Positions 8,080 to 15,386 of a DNA stretch of 24,399 nt are shown piece by piece. The notes below the pieces were generated by a model. The model had not been told where the DNA came from, did no database searches, and saw only the letters and a list, made by a program, of their open reading frames with translations. The stretch covers positions 1 through 24,399 of the forward strand of contig JBAZSP010000018.1 in the NCBI GenBank assembly GCA_041663285.1, in the 5' to 3' direction. This stretch comes from UBA1435 sp041663285. GTDB lineage: Bacteria > Patescibacteriota > Microgenomatia > UBA12405. The position numbers and the translations under genes were made by a program. Each line of letters opens with the position of its first letter. Within the stretch, counting starts at the first letter, position 1.

Positions 8080-8995
8080 GGGTTTCTTTTTTCTTACTTT
8101 TAAATCCCTTTTCTCTTCTGATAGCTTTTCCGAACCTTTTTATCTCCATCATTCTGATTCCTTTATAGCTTCCTACCACTATGTTAGTTGCCAGCACTGC
8201 CAACAACACAAATTCCGGATGCAAAATTACCCATTCCTGTACCTGTCGAACGCTCATCAATGTCGCCCCCAGTATCGCCAAAATCAATGTCCCTACCGTC
8301 AGCCTTTTGGCTTCCCGCCCGCTTTTCGCCAGCTGTGTCCTCACAAACTCCTCCGCTAACATTATCATCAGCAGCACCGGAAATATCGACATGTTTCTGA
8401 TATCCACCGCTTCAAAAAACGACGTTCCCCACATTAATCCGAATGTCCCCAGGGCAATAAACATCAGGCTTATTGATCTTGCCGGCCAAAAATGCAGCTT
8501 AAATCTCCTTAGCACCTCGTTACAAATCAGCGATATTCCCAAAATTGTAGCAAATAATCCCAATCCTCCCACAATTCCGGTGGCCAAAAACACCACCGCA
8601 ATCATCGTCGGCATAAAAATCCCATAGCCCGAGAAGCCAAAAACGTAATGTAGCACCGACACTCCAGTAGCAATCAATGGCAGTAATAATAATAGTACTA
8701 TCGTATTTGCCGCCACCCCTCTGTCTACCGCCTTCCTTACCACTATCCGTGCTGAATTTAAACCGTTCCATTGGCCTACCTTTTGTTGGTCCAAAACCGA
8801 CTCCAATCTATAACCCACTTCTTTATCAGCGGCTTCGGTTATATTCTCTTTTAGCTCCTCAACCTCCGTCGGTATCAGTACTGTCGCCGACTCACTCGCC
8901 TCAAAGGCGGTAGGAGCCATCTTTTCCACCGCCTCCACTCTACCCCCCAGCCCCCACATTGCTAAAATTAATATTATTATCTTATATTTAGCCAT
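8072..8995 (-). CDS. UUP1-like 7TM membrane protein lacking the transglutaminase-like domain
   Basis: This 307-residue protein has a probable signal peptide (about 1-22), only about 70 extracytoplasmic residues, then seven hydrophobic segments (approximately 97-118, 124-143, 144-160, 174-192, 202-218, 232-249, 259-277) and a basic cytosolic tail. It resembles the 7TM module of the family annotated as inactive transglutaminase fused to seven transmembrane helices. That family neighbours glutamate-ligase-like ATP-grasp and retropepsin genes in many bacteria. The large periplasmic transglutaminase-like domain of full-length members is absent or reduced here. It is the first gene of the ligase cluster and overlaps the next gene by 8 bases. 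It is probably a membrane sensor or scaffold for the ligase/protease. The assignment rests on topology, a GYGIFMP segment (123-129) and gene context. Confidence 0.75.
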   Translation of the reverse strand: MAKYKIIILILAMWGLGGRVEAVEKMAPTAFEASESATVLIPTEVEELKENITEAADKEVGYRLESVLDQQKVGQWNGLNSARIVVRKAVDRGVAANTIVLLLLLPLIATGVSVLHYVFGFSGYGIFMPTMIAVVFLATGIVGGLGLFATILGISLICNEVLRRFKLHFWPARSISLMFIALGTFGLMWGTSFFEAVDIRNMSIFPVLLMIMLAEEFVRTQLAKSGREAKRLTVGTLILAILGATLMSVRQVQEWVILHPEFVLLAVLATNIVVGSYKGIRMMEIKRFGKAIRREKGFKSKKKETHV

Positions 8996-9141
8996 ACTTT
9001 AGGTTATTTACAAATTTCGCCTTTCTAAACGCTGGCTTTCAATTTGGCCGTATTATAACATTCATTTTCTTCCGTTAATATCCTGGTTTTCTTATTTCCC
9101 CTCCCCTTGCTATTTTCCCCCGAAATATTTCCCTTTTAGTG

Positions 9142-9147
9142 TATAAT
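9142..9147 (+). promoter_or_regulatory. -10 box for the pilin operon
   Basis: TATAAT ends 9 bases before the ATG at 9157, so the transcript would be leaderless or nearly so. No good -35 hexamer and no Shine-Dalgarno motif are visible. It lies in the 161-base divergent spacer between the 7TM gene and the pilins, which shows no other feature. Confidence 0.65.
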
Positions 9148-9156
9148 TTGCCATAG

Positions 9157-9492
9157 ATGATGAAATATTTAGCCCTAGTCGATATTGGCAAAAAGCTTCC
9201 CATCGCCCCCGGCGTCGCTATTGAATCCAAATACGGCTCAGCCAGCGTCCTCATCCGTCTTATTCTTCAAAACGCCATGACCATCGCTGGTATTCTCCTT
9301 CTTTGTCTTCTCGTCTTCGGCGGCGTTATGTATATTGTAGGTGCCGGTGAAGGTGACCCAAAGAAAGCTCAAATTGCCCAAACGGCCATTACCGATGCCC
9401 TTATTGGCTTTGTAATTGTCTTTACCGCCTACTTTATAATCCAGATCATTCAATATGTTACTGGTGTCCCAATCCTTAACTCTACTTTATAA
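9157..9492 (+). CDS. VirB2/TrbC-like T4SS pilin paralogue 1
   Basis: The 111-residue protein has two hydrophobic segments (about 39-61 and 80-101) joined by a short loop containing GEGDPKK (64-70). This loop is the hallmark of all six paralogues in this locus and fits the T4SS pilin-like (TrbC/VirB2) proteins common in Patescibacteria. There is no clear signal peptide. It is the first gene of a five-pilin run ending at the terminator at 11043. The ATG at 9157 is preferred because of the -10 box at 9142; ATG 9160 immediately follows. The presumed role is subunit of a conjugation/DNA-uptake-type pilus or channel, inserted in the inner membrane. Confidence 0.75.
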   Translation: MMKYLALVDIGKKLPIAPGVAIESKYGSASVLIRLILQNAMTIAGILLLCLLVFGGVMYIVGAGEGDPKKAQIAQTAITDALIGFVIVFTAYFIIQIIQYVTGVPILNSTL

Positions 9493-9504
9493 TAAACACA
9501 GTCT

Positions 9505-9879
9505 ATGGCACTAACCAACCGCTCCTACCGTCCACCGGTTTTTTTAGCCGCCGGCTTTTTTGGTACCATTGATTGCCCTCTCAACAACGCCTATTGCCAA
9601 GCTGGCGCCGAAGGTCAGGGTCTTTTTCTCTTCCTAAGTAACGTTTTCAAGCTCGCCGCCGTCGCCGGCGGCCTCTACATGATTATTCAGTTCTTCCAGG
9701 CTGGGTACCTTTATATGACCTCCGACGGCGATCCCAAAAAAGTCGCTGCCGCTCAAGGCAAGATTTTTCAAAGTCTTATCGGTTTTGCCATTATTGCCGG
9801 CGCTTTCCTCATTGCCGGTGTCGTTAAACGTTTGACGGGCATCGACCCTCTCAACCCCGAAATCTATGGACCCCAATAA
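9505..9879 (+). CDS. VirB2/TrbC-like T4SS pilin paralogue 2
   Basis: This protein has 124 residues with two hydrophobic helices (about 46-70 and 88-107) flanking SDGDPKK (73-79), and ends with TGIDPLNPEI. The N-terminus has a weakly hydrophobic stretch and two cysteines (C24, C31), absent from paralogue 1, that could form a disulfide. It follows paralogue 1 by 12 bases. A TATAAT at 9488-9493 overlaps the previous stop and could be a secondary promoter. Its 3' end overlaps the next gene by 14 bases. The pilin role is inferred from the conserved motif and topology. Confidence 0.75.
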   Translation: MALTNRSYRPPVFLAAGFFGTIDCPLNNAYCQAGAEGQGLFLFLSNVFKLAAVAGGLYMIIQFFQAGYLYMTSDGDPKKVAAAQGKIFQSLIGFAIIAGAFLIAGVVKRLTGIDPLNPEIYGPQ

Positions 9880-10216
9880 CCTTCTCGCTCTCACCTACCA
9901 TATCTCTCCCATATCCAGCCGGCCTGTTTCCGACCCTACCAAAGGCCTGGAAGACTACATTAGTCAGGGCATCGGACTACTTACCGTCGCCGCTGTTGTC
10001 TATTTCACTATTCAGATCATTTTGGCCGGCTTTGCCTTTTTCACCTCCGAAGGGGACGAAAAAAAGCTGGAAACCGCCCGTCGTCGCATTACCGACAATC
10101 TTACCGGTGTTCTTATTGTCATTGCCGCTGTTACTTTGGCCTCTCTCATGGCCAAAGTTACCGGTATCGGCGACATCTTTGATCTCGATCAAATGTTTAC
10201 CAATATGGGCTTATAA
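9866..10216 (+). CDS. VirB2/TrbC-like T4SS pilin paralogue 3
   Basis: The 116-residue protein has hydrophobic segments at about 36-59 and 80-98 around SEGDEKK (61-67), followed by a charged, Arg-rich start of helix two (ARRRITDN). It has no signal peptide. It starts inside the end of paralogue 2 (14-base overlap), so translation is probably coupled. It ends 2 bases before paralogue 4 begins. It is assigned as a T4SS pilin-like protein from the shared motif and tandem position. Confidence 0.75.
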   Translation: MDPNNLLALTYHISPISSRPVSDPTKGLEDYISQGIGLLTVAAVVYFTIQIILAGFAFFTSEGDEKKLETARRRITDNLTGVLIVIAAVTLASLMAKVTGIGDIFDLDQMFTNMGL

Positions 10217-10218
10217 CT

Positions 10219-10575
10219 ATGTCATTTCACCTCATCAAACCCGCTTTCGCTCGCATTTGCAATCGTCTTCTCGATCCCGATTGTTCCAAAACCAGCGATC
10301 CGGTCGCTACCACTACCAGCTTTATTCAAATCATCATTTCCCTCTTGCTCACTGTCGGTATCATTTATATCCTCTATCACGGTATTCTGGCTGGCTTCAA
10401 GTTTGTTACCTCCGAAGGTGACTCCAAAAAAATTGAAGAGGCCAAAAATGACTTAATGAATATTTTCGTTGGCGTTGTTGTTATGTTCTCCGTTTTTGCC
10501 TTTCTTAAGCTAATAGGTAGCGTTTTTGGCATTCCCAACCTCGAAAACCTCACCATTACCCTTCCAACCCTTTGA
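10219..10575 (+). CDS. VirB2/TrbC-like T4SS pilin paralogue 4
   Basis: This protein has 118 residues, with two hydrophobic segments (about 36-62 and 82-101) flanking SEGDSKK (65-71). The N-terminal region contains two cysteines (C14, C22) ahead of the first helix, similar in spacing to those of paralogue 2. It begins 2 bases after the stop of paralogue 3, consistent with one operon. After its stop there is a 65-base AT-rich spacer that may hold a promoter for paralogue 5. Confidence 0.75.
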   Translation: MSFHLIKPAFARICNRLLDPDCSKTSDPVATTTSFIQIIISLLLTVGIIYILYHGILAGFKFVTSEGDSKKIEEAKNDLMNIFVGVVVMFSVFAFLKLIGSVFGIPNLENLTITLPTL

Positions 10576-10640
10576 TTTTTCAAAATTTACTGCTAAAATA
10601 AATCAATTTGTTTATAAATTTATCTTAAAATCCAAAAAAA

Positions 10641-11024
10641 ATGCTTCACACCATCTCTCAAAGAATCAAGACCGCCTGGGCCTTGGCCCCGGTTTTAGCG
10701 GCCGACCAAACCGATATCGGTATTAAAGTCCCTGCCGGCATGGAGGGTCTCGACAAAATCACCGTTCAATCCATGATTTCCGGTGTTATCGGTATCATCA
10801 TGATAGTTGTTGCTCTGGTTTTCTTCTTCATCCTCATTTTAGGTGGCCTTAAATGGGTCACTTCCGAAGGTGACGAGAAAAAGGTTAGTGCTGCCCGTTC
10901 TCAAATTACCAACGGTTTAATCGGATTGGCTATCGTCTTTGCTGCCTTTGCTATTATGAAGCTTATCGGTGCTGTCTTCGAAGTCGACATCTTTAACTTC
11001 AAGATTCCCAAGCTTACTGGCTAA
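10641..11024 (+). CDS. VirB2/TrbC-like T4SS pilin paralogue 5
   Basis: The 127-residue protein has helices at about 46-70 and 91-111 around SEGDEKK (75-81), preceded by GGLKWVT. A short amphipathic N-terminus with APVLAAD could be a weak signal peptide. The 65-base AT-rich gap before it contains TAAAAT (10626-10631) 9 bases from the ATG, so it may have its own leaderless promoter. It is the last gene before the strong intrinsic terminator at 11043-11080. Confidence 0.75.
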   Translation: MLHTISQRIKTAWALAPVLAADQTDIGIKVPAGMEGLDKITVQSMISGVIGIIMIVVALVFFFILILGGLKWVTSEGDEKKVSAARSQITNGLIGLAIVFAAFAIMKLIGAVFEVDIFNFKIPKLTG

Positions 11025-11042
11025 GCTTTCCTCAGGCTTTTT

Positions 11043-11080
11043 AACTCCCCCGGCAAAAGTCGGGGGAGTTTTGTTTTATC
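11043..11080 (+). terminator. Intrinsic terminator ending the five-pilin operon
   Basis: A perfect 10-bp stem, AACTCCCCCG (11043-11052) and CGGGGGAGTT (11061-11070), with an 8-base loop is followed by TTGTTTTATC. It lies 19 bases past the stop of paralogue 5 and before a new -10 box at 11099. Confidence 0.93.
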
Positions 11081-11098
11081 TTCTCCCTTGTTTGCTGC

Positions 11099-11104
11099 TA
11101 TAAT
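11099..11104 (+). promoter_or_regulatory. -10 box for the second secretion operon
   Basis: TATAAT lies 6 bases before the ATG at 11111 and directly after the terminator of the previous operon. This implies a leaderless mRNA and fixes the start of pilin paralogue 6 at the ATG rather than the in-frame TTG at 11105. No clear -35 box is seen. Confidence 0.7.
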
Positions 11105-11110
11105 TTGGCT

Positions 11111-11521
11111 ATGGTTAAATCCTTCTTACTCTTTCTTTGCCTTTCTTTGCCTTTTCTAAGTCCCTCCCCTTTACTGGCCCAATCCGATTGGAACAACGGC
11201 CGTTGCACCAAAACGGTAACTACCTCTCGTGGCACCTTCGACGACGTCGCCACCATCCAGGGAGTTGAATGCGCCTTTGCCAATGTTCTCCAGGTTGTTA
11301 CCTATCTGGCCGGCCTGGTCTTTATTTTCATGTTCATTTCCGGCGGCTTTAATTATCTCTTTTCCTCCGGTGACCCAAAAAAAGCGGCAGCGGCAGCGGC
11401 TTCCCTAACCAGCGCCTTTATCGGCCTCGCCGGTGTCATTCTTGCTTGGTTAGTCTTAAGTTTTATTGCCAACTTCACCGGTCTTCCCAATATTACCAAA
11501 TTCGAAATTCCTTACCTTTAA
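11111..11521 (+). CDS. VirB2/TrbC-like T4SS pilin paralogue 6, with signal peptide
   Basis: This protein has 136 residues and, unlike the other five, a clear cleavable signal peptide (about 1-24, ending LLAQ). A short extracytoplasmic segment with two cysteines (C32, C54) follows. Two helices (about 62-84 and 100-122) flank SSGDPKK (85-91), with an Ala-run (AAAAAA) after it. The ATG is chosen because a -10 box ends 6 bases upstream. Its TAA shares one base with the ATG of the glycosidase gene (TAATG), so the two are translationally coupled. It is the closest of the six to a classical VirB2 pilin precursor. Confidence 0.78.
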   Translation: MVKSFLLFLCLSLPFLSPSPLLAQSDWNNGRCTKTVTTSRGTFDDVATIQGVECAFANVLQVVTYLAGLVFIFMFISGGFNYLFSSGDPKKAAAAAASLTSAFIGLAGVILAWLVLSFIANFTGLPNITKFEIPYL

Positions 11522-13722
11522 TGCTTTTGGCCTTACTCCTATTACTATCCCTTTTTTCTCCCCAATTCTCTCTTGCCCAGGATGCCGGCTGTGACGCCAG
11601 TCTCTCCCGATCCGAATATTTCGATAAAGAAATTCAGGAATTCACCAGTGGTGGTGCCTTTGCTTATCTTGTTTGGCAGTATTCCGGTGACAAAGGTGCC
11701 GAATTCGAGAACGACAAATACTCCTTCTTCCGTCGTGATCCCAAAGATCCCGACCAGCTTCTCTGCCAAACCCTCAAAAAACATGAAGGTAAAGTCGGTG
11801 TCAATATCCACGGCTTAGCCAATAAGCAAGATAGCGTTTTAAACGACCACTTGGGCTACCTCCGAAACAACTGCGGCGTTACCTATGTCCGCTTCTGGGG
11901 CTTCGACCGCAATATCGGTCAAATCAAAAACGCCGTCACTATCAGTAACAACCTTGGTATCAAATCCATTATCGCCCTGGCCGATTATTCCAATGGCTCC
12001 ACCGATATGCCTGCTTCTATCCACTCCGATCCGACTTCCTGGTACAGTTCCGGCGGCCATAACCAATATCTGAATTGGATTAAAAATGTGGCTCAGGAAT
12101 TAGGCGACTCTGTTTTTATTTATGAGCTGGCCAACGAGCCTCACTGCAATGGTGTTACTTCCTGCCCTCCGGTCTACAATTCCTGGGCTGCCGAAGCTGC
12201 TGGTATTATTACCTCTATTGTTCCTGGCGCCAAAGTCAGTATCGGCCAAATGGCCAGCCAAAGCACTACTCTCGGCGATTCTCCACCGACTGATTATCAA
12301 AATAGCAATTCCACTGGAAGCATCTCTTATGCCTCCGCCCACTATTACACCGAATCCGAAAAAAACAATGCTAAATCCGCCATGGGGGTCGCCCAAAGTA
12401 TCAGTAAACAATTCTATATCGGCGAAGCCGGTCAACCTACCTCCTGCCCCGATGTCCCTCTCGAATGCGACATTGACTCCTCCGATCCTCCTCCCATTAT
12501 TATTGATTCCAGCTATGTTTACGGCCCTCCCACATCCGGCGCCGATCATCCCAATGATCTACATCACAATAATGTCTCCAACGATATCGAAAAAAACATT
12601 GCCGATGGCAATTATGTCAAATGTACCTTCAACCTCAACGCTACTGCTGAAGTCAAGCCCAGTAACTGCCTTGTCTACGATGAAAACAATAACTGCACTC
12701 AATACGCAGCCTCTTTTATCGAGACCGCCATCGCCCAGGTTAAAATCCAAAAAGCTCTATCCAATCTTGGCAGCCGTCAGTCCCAAAAACAAAAGAACAG
12801 CCAAGCCATTGGTGAGCTCGACATGTCCGATAGCCAGTATCATCGGGTCTTTACTAACTATGGGAACAACTATGTCGGTTCTCTCGAAAAAGCCCTCCCC
12901 CAAGCCCAAAAAAATCAGGCCAAAGACAATCGCCTCCTGGAAGCCGTCAAGAATCGCCAAAATATGGACAGTAAAAATCTCGATGAACAGGTCGCCTGGG
13001 GTTGTGGCACCCGCTGTGTCAGTATCGGCTGTAAAAAGCAGGACTCCTGCCGCCCGATCTGGATGAGCGAAGTCGCCTATGTTCTAAACAAAACTCCCCA
13101 GCACAACTCTTTCCTCTCCGGCTTTTACAGCAGTACCCCCCGTGTCAGCCAGGAATGCTATCAAAAAATTTACAAACTCCTCGAAGTCCAATCCGCCGGC
13201 TCGGTCGACACCAAAATCGAAACCGATAGCGCCGTTCCCGGCGGTGGCACCAAAACCGTAACCACAAAACAAGCCGATCCCAATTACAACGCCTTCAACG
13301 GCGAACTTTCTTCCAACCTTCTCCCGGCCTCATTTAAAAAAGGGACTTCCTCGTATGTCGACAAAAAACCGGAAGACGTCTGCAAGGTCGAAAACTTAGG
13401 CAGCCGTATGGATGAAGCCAGCCCGACCTTCTTCGAAGTCGCTCTTCAAATCAGCCAGAACATTTCCGAAAAGCTCAGTCTCTCCGAACCCAAGCAGGTC
13501 TCGGTCTATATTCCCAAAAATGTTGTCGACGGTAACCGTATCGAAGACACCGTTTTGGTTAATCGTTTCTTTCCCGAATTTCAAGCTAAAGAATTAAAAG
13601 ATAAACCAGCCTCCAGTGTTAACAACAATCAAAGTCCCACCCATCTAGGCAATAGAAATGAAGAAGCCAGAAAAGATTTAACCAAAAAGCTCTGGCCAGG
13701 AAATAAAAGTTATTCTCTTTAA
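11521..13722 (+). CDS. Secreted protein with GH5/clan GH-A-like barrel, strand order apparently permuted
   Basis: The 733-residue product has a signal peptide (1-20, ending SLAQ). Residues about 91-303 read as barrel strands 1-7 of a cellulase-family (clan GH-A) hydrolase: GVNIHGL (93-99), VTYVRFWGF (120-128), KSIIALADYS (148-157), YELANEPHC (201-209, acid/base E206), SYASAHYY (269-276) and YIGEAGQ (299-305, nucleophile E302). The segment GGAFAYLVWQYSG (44-56), which looks like strand 8, precedes strand 1 instead of following strand 7. Residues 310-733 are unrecognised, mostly hydrophilic, with a cysteine-rich patch (WGCGTRCVSIGCKKQDSC). ATG 11521 is chosen over upstream in-frame codons because of the signal peptide and the TAATG overlap. 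It lies between a pilin and a VirB6-like gene, so it may hydrolyse envelope or exopolymer glycans near the secretion apparatus. Confidence 0.75.
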   Translation: MLLALLLLLSLFSPQFSLAQDAGCDASLSRSEYFDKEIQEFTSGGAFAYLVWQYSGDKGAEFENDKYSFFRRDPKDPDQLLCQTLKKHEGKVGVNIHGLANKQDSVLNDHLGYLRNNCGVTYVRFWGFDRNIGQIKNAVTISNNLGIKSIIALADYSNGSTDMPASIHSDPTSWYSSGGHNQYLNWIKNVAQELGDSVFIYELANEPHCNGVTSCPPVYNSWAAEAAGIITSIVPGAKVSIGQMASQSTTLGDSPPTDYQNSNSTGSISYASAHYYTESEKNNAKSAMGVAQSISKQFYIGEAGQPTSCPDVPLECDIDSSDPPPIIIDSSYVYGPPTSGADHPNDLHHNNVSNDIEKNIADGNYVKCTFNLNATAEVKPSNCLVYDENNNCTQYAASFIETAIAQVKIQKALSNLGSRQSQKQKNSQAIGELDMSDSQYHRVFTNYGNNYVGSLEKALPQAQKNQAKDNRLLEAVKNRQNMDSKNLDEQVAWGCGTRCVSIGCKKQDSCRPIWMSEVAYVLNKTPQHNSFLSGFYSSTPRVSQECYQKIYKLLEVQSAGSVDTKIETDSAVPGGGTKTVTTKQADPNYNAFNGELSSNLLPASFKKGTSSYVDKKPEDVCKVENLGSRMDEASPTFFEVALQISQNISEKLSLSEPKQVSVYIPKNVVDGNRIEDTVLVNRFFPEFQAKELKDKPASSVNNNQSPTHLGNRNEEARKDLTKKLWPGNKSYSL

Positions 13723-13737
13723 TATCAAAATCCTAGT

Positions 13738-15303
13738 ATGCTAAAATTTCCTATGCAGTTGTTTAAAAAGGTACTGCCCATTACTTTTCTTTTCTTCATT
13801 TTCGTTCTACCTTGTCGTGCTGCCGACAGTGTCCCCGTACTGGACCATATGATCGGTAACGAGCAGGCCAAAGAGGAAGGTAACAATCTTGAAGCCTGGG
13901 ACGTATCTCATGCCGTCATTAGCAATACTAACCTCCTCGCCGCCTTGGGTGGTTTTAATGAAACCGACCTTCAGGTCTTAAAAAATAACCCTCAGGAATT
14001 TTTCGCTGGAGTCAAAAACGGCAAATATCTTACGGGCGGTGGCGTTTTTGGCCTTACTAATCAGGCTATTGCTGCTCTTTACACCCCCCAGGCTTCCGGC
14101 ATTGACTACTTAGCTCGCCTCAAAGACAACTTCTTGGGCAAGCCTGCTTATGCTCAGGGTTTTGGCTTTTCCGGACTTGCTCCAATTCTTCCCATCTGGC
14201 GGACTTTCCGCAATATGGTCTACATTTTTAGTTCCCTGCTCTTTGTCATAGTTGGTATCATGATTATGCTTCGGGTCAAAATCAGCCCCCAAGCTGTCGT
14301 CACCCTCCAAAACGCCATACCTCGGATTATTAGCACTCTCTTATTCATTACCTTTTCCTATGCCATTGCTGGCCTGCTAATCGACCTCTCCCAGCTTATC
14401 CAAAGCGTCTTTCTGGCTGCACTTTTCGATGCCGAAGGTCGTAACCTTGGCCAGAGCCTTTTTGCTACTCCCATCACTTCCAACACCGATTTTCAACGCC
14501 TTTCCACCGGTGGTATGGGAGTTATTTCCGACTTAACCTGGAGGCTTATTCCCAAAATCCAACTTATCCTTTTTCCTCTCATTCTAGCTGGTATTCTTGC
14601 CTTAATCCCCGCCACCTTACCCGCAGCGCCTTTTGTTGCCATGCTTGGCCCAATTCTCCTCATTCTCGTCCTGGTCATAGTTCTTCTTTACTGGATGTTT
14701 AAGTTTTATTTTGGCTGTCTAAAATGCTACGTCTCCATTATTTTTAAAATCATTCTGGCTCCCTTTGAACTTGCCTTAGGATCGTTTCCCCAATCAAAAA
14801 TGGGTTTTAGCACCTGGGTTTGGGATTTGATCGCCAATATCGCCGTCTTTCCCATAAGCATCCTTTTTTTAGTTATAGCCAATATTTTGATCGATAAAAC
14901 TCAGAGCTCTCTTTGGGGTCTTGGAGGCGACGGTATTTGGGCGCCCCCAATGATTACCACCGGCCTTCAGGGAGTTCTGATTGGCGGCGTTACCGGTGGC
15001 CAGTTTGTCTCTGTCGGCATCGGCCTTACAGCTGCCATGATAGTCTCTAAGCTCCCCGAGCTAGTCCCCCAGGCTATCTTCCAGCTCAAACCCTCTCTCT
15101 GGGAAAAAGCTATTGGCGAAACAATGGACTTTAGCCGTAACCCTGCTTATAGGCTCGCCAAATCTACTGCCCTCAACCAAGCAGCTAATCAAGTCGCTAG
15201 CGGGCAAGGACCTATTGGATCTACTGTAGCTTACGTAGCCAGCAAAGTTGCTCCTGCAGGTCAAGTTGCAGTAGCCGAAGGATTAAAAACACTTGCTAAA
15301 TAA
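13738..15303 (+). CDS. VirB6/TrbL-like polytopic T4SS membrane protein
   Basis: The protein has 521 residues: a signal peptide-like N-terminus (about 1-29), an extracytoplasmic region to about 155, then hydrophobic segments at approximately 160-179, 195-220, 273-292, 297-325, 330-345, 362-384 and 405-435, and an Ala/Gln-rich cytosolic tail. PRIISTLLFITFSYAIAGLL (195-214) and the overall layout fit VirB6/TrbL-type channel proteins of Patescibacteria. It starts 15 bases after the glycosidase stop, in the same operon. VirB6 proteins form the inner-membrane core that moves DNA or protein to the pilus. No VirB4/VirD4 ATPase is seen in the window, so the system is incomplete here. No terminator is seen after the stop. 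Confidence 0.72.
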   Translation: MLKFPMQLFKKVLPITFLFFIFVLPCRAADSVPVLDHMIGNEQAKEEGNNLEAWDVSHAVISNTNLLAALGGFNETDLQVLKNNPQEFFAGVKNGKYLTGGGVFGLTNQAIAALYTPQASGIDYLARLKDNFLGKPAYAQGFGFSGLAPILPIWRTFRNMVYIFSSLLFVIVGIMIMLRVKISPQAVVTLQNAIPRIISTLLFITFSYAIAGLLIDLSQLIQSVFLAALFDAEGRNLGQSLFATPITSNTDFQRLSTGGMGVISDLTWRLIPKIQLILFPLILAGILALIPATLPAAPFVAMLGPILLILVLVIVLLYWMFKFYFGCLKCYVSIIFKIILAPFELALGSFPQSKMGFSTWVWDLIANIAVFPISILFLVIANILIDKTQSSLWGLGGDGIWAPPMITTGLQGVLIGGVTGGQFVSVGIGLTAAMIVSKLPELVPQAIFQLKPSLWEKAIGETMDFSRNPAYRLAKSTALNQAANQVASGQGPIGSTVAYVASKVAPAGQVAVAEGLKTLAK

Positions 15304-15386
15304 CACCCCAAAGCTGGAAAACCTCTGCAAGCCTATCTACCGTATCTTAGGCTATGGTTTTACAATAATTTCAAACCCCAAAACAT

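Noticed and set aside
11446..11520. In-frame extension of the glycosidase upstream of ATG 11521
   Set aside because: It overlaps the conserved end of pilin paralogue 6, and the signal peptide begins exactly at 11521.
12122..13066. A 314-codon open frame in another phase of the glycosidase gene
   Set aside because: It is low-complexity Ser/Pro/Leu-rich, has no domain, and is a shadow produced by the C-rich codon use of the real gene, which has a signal peptide and catalytic motifs.
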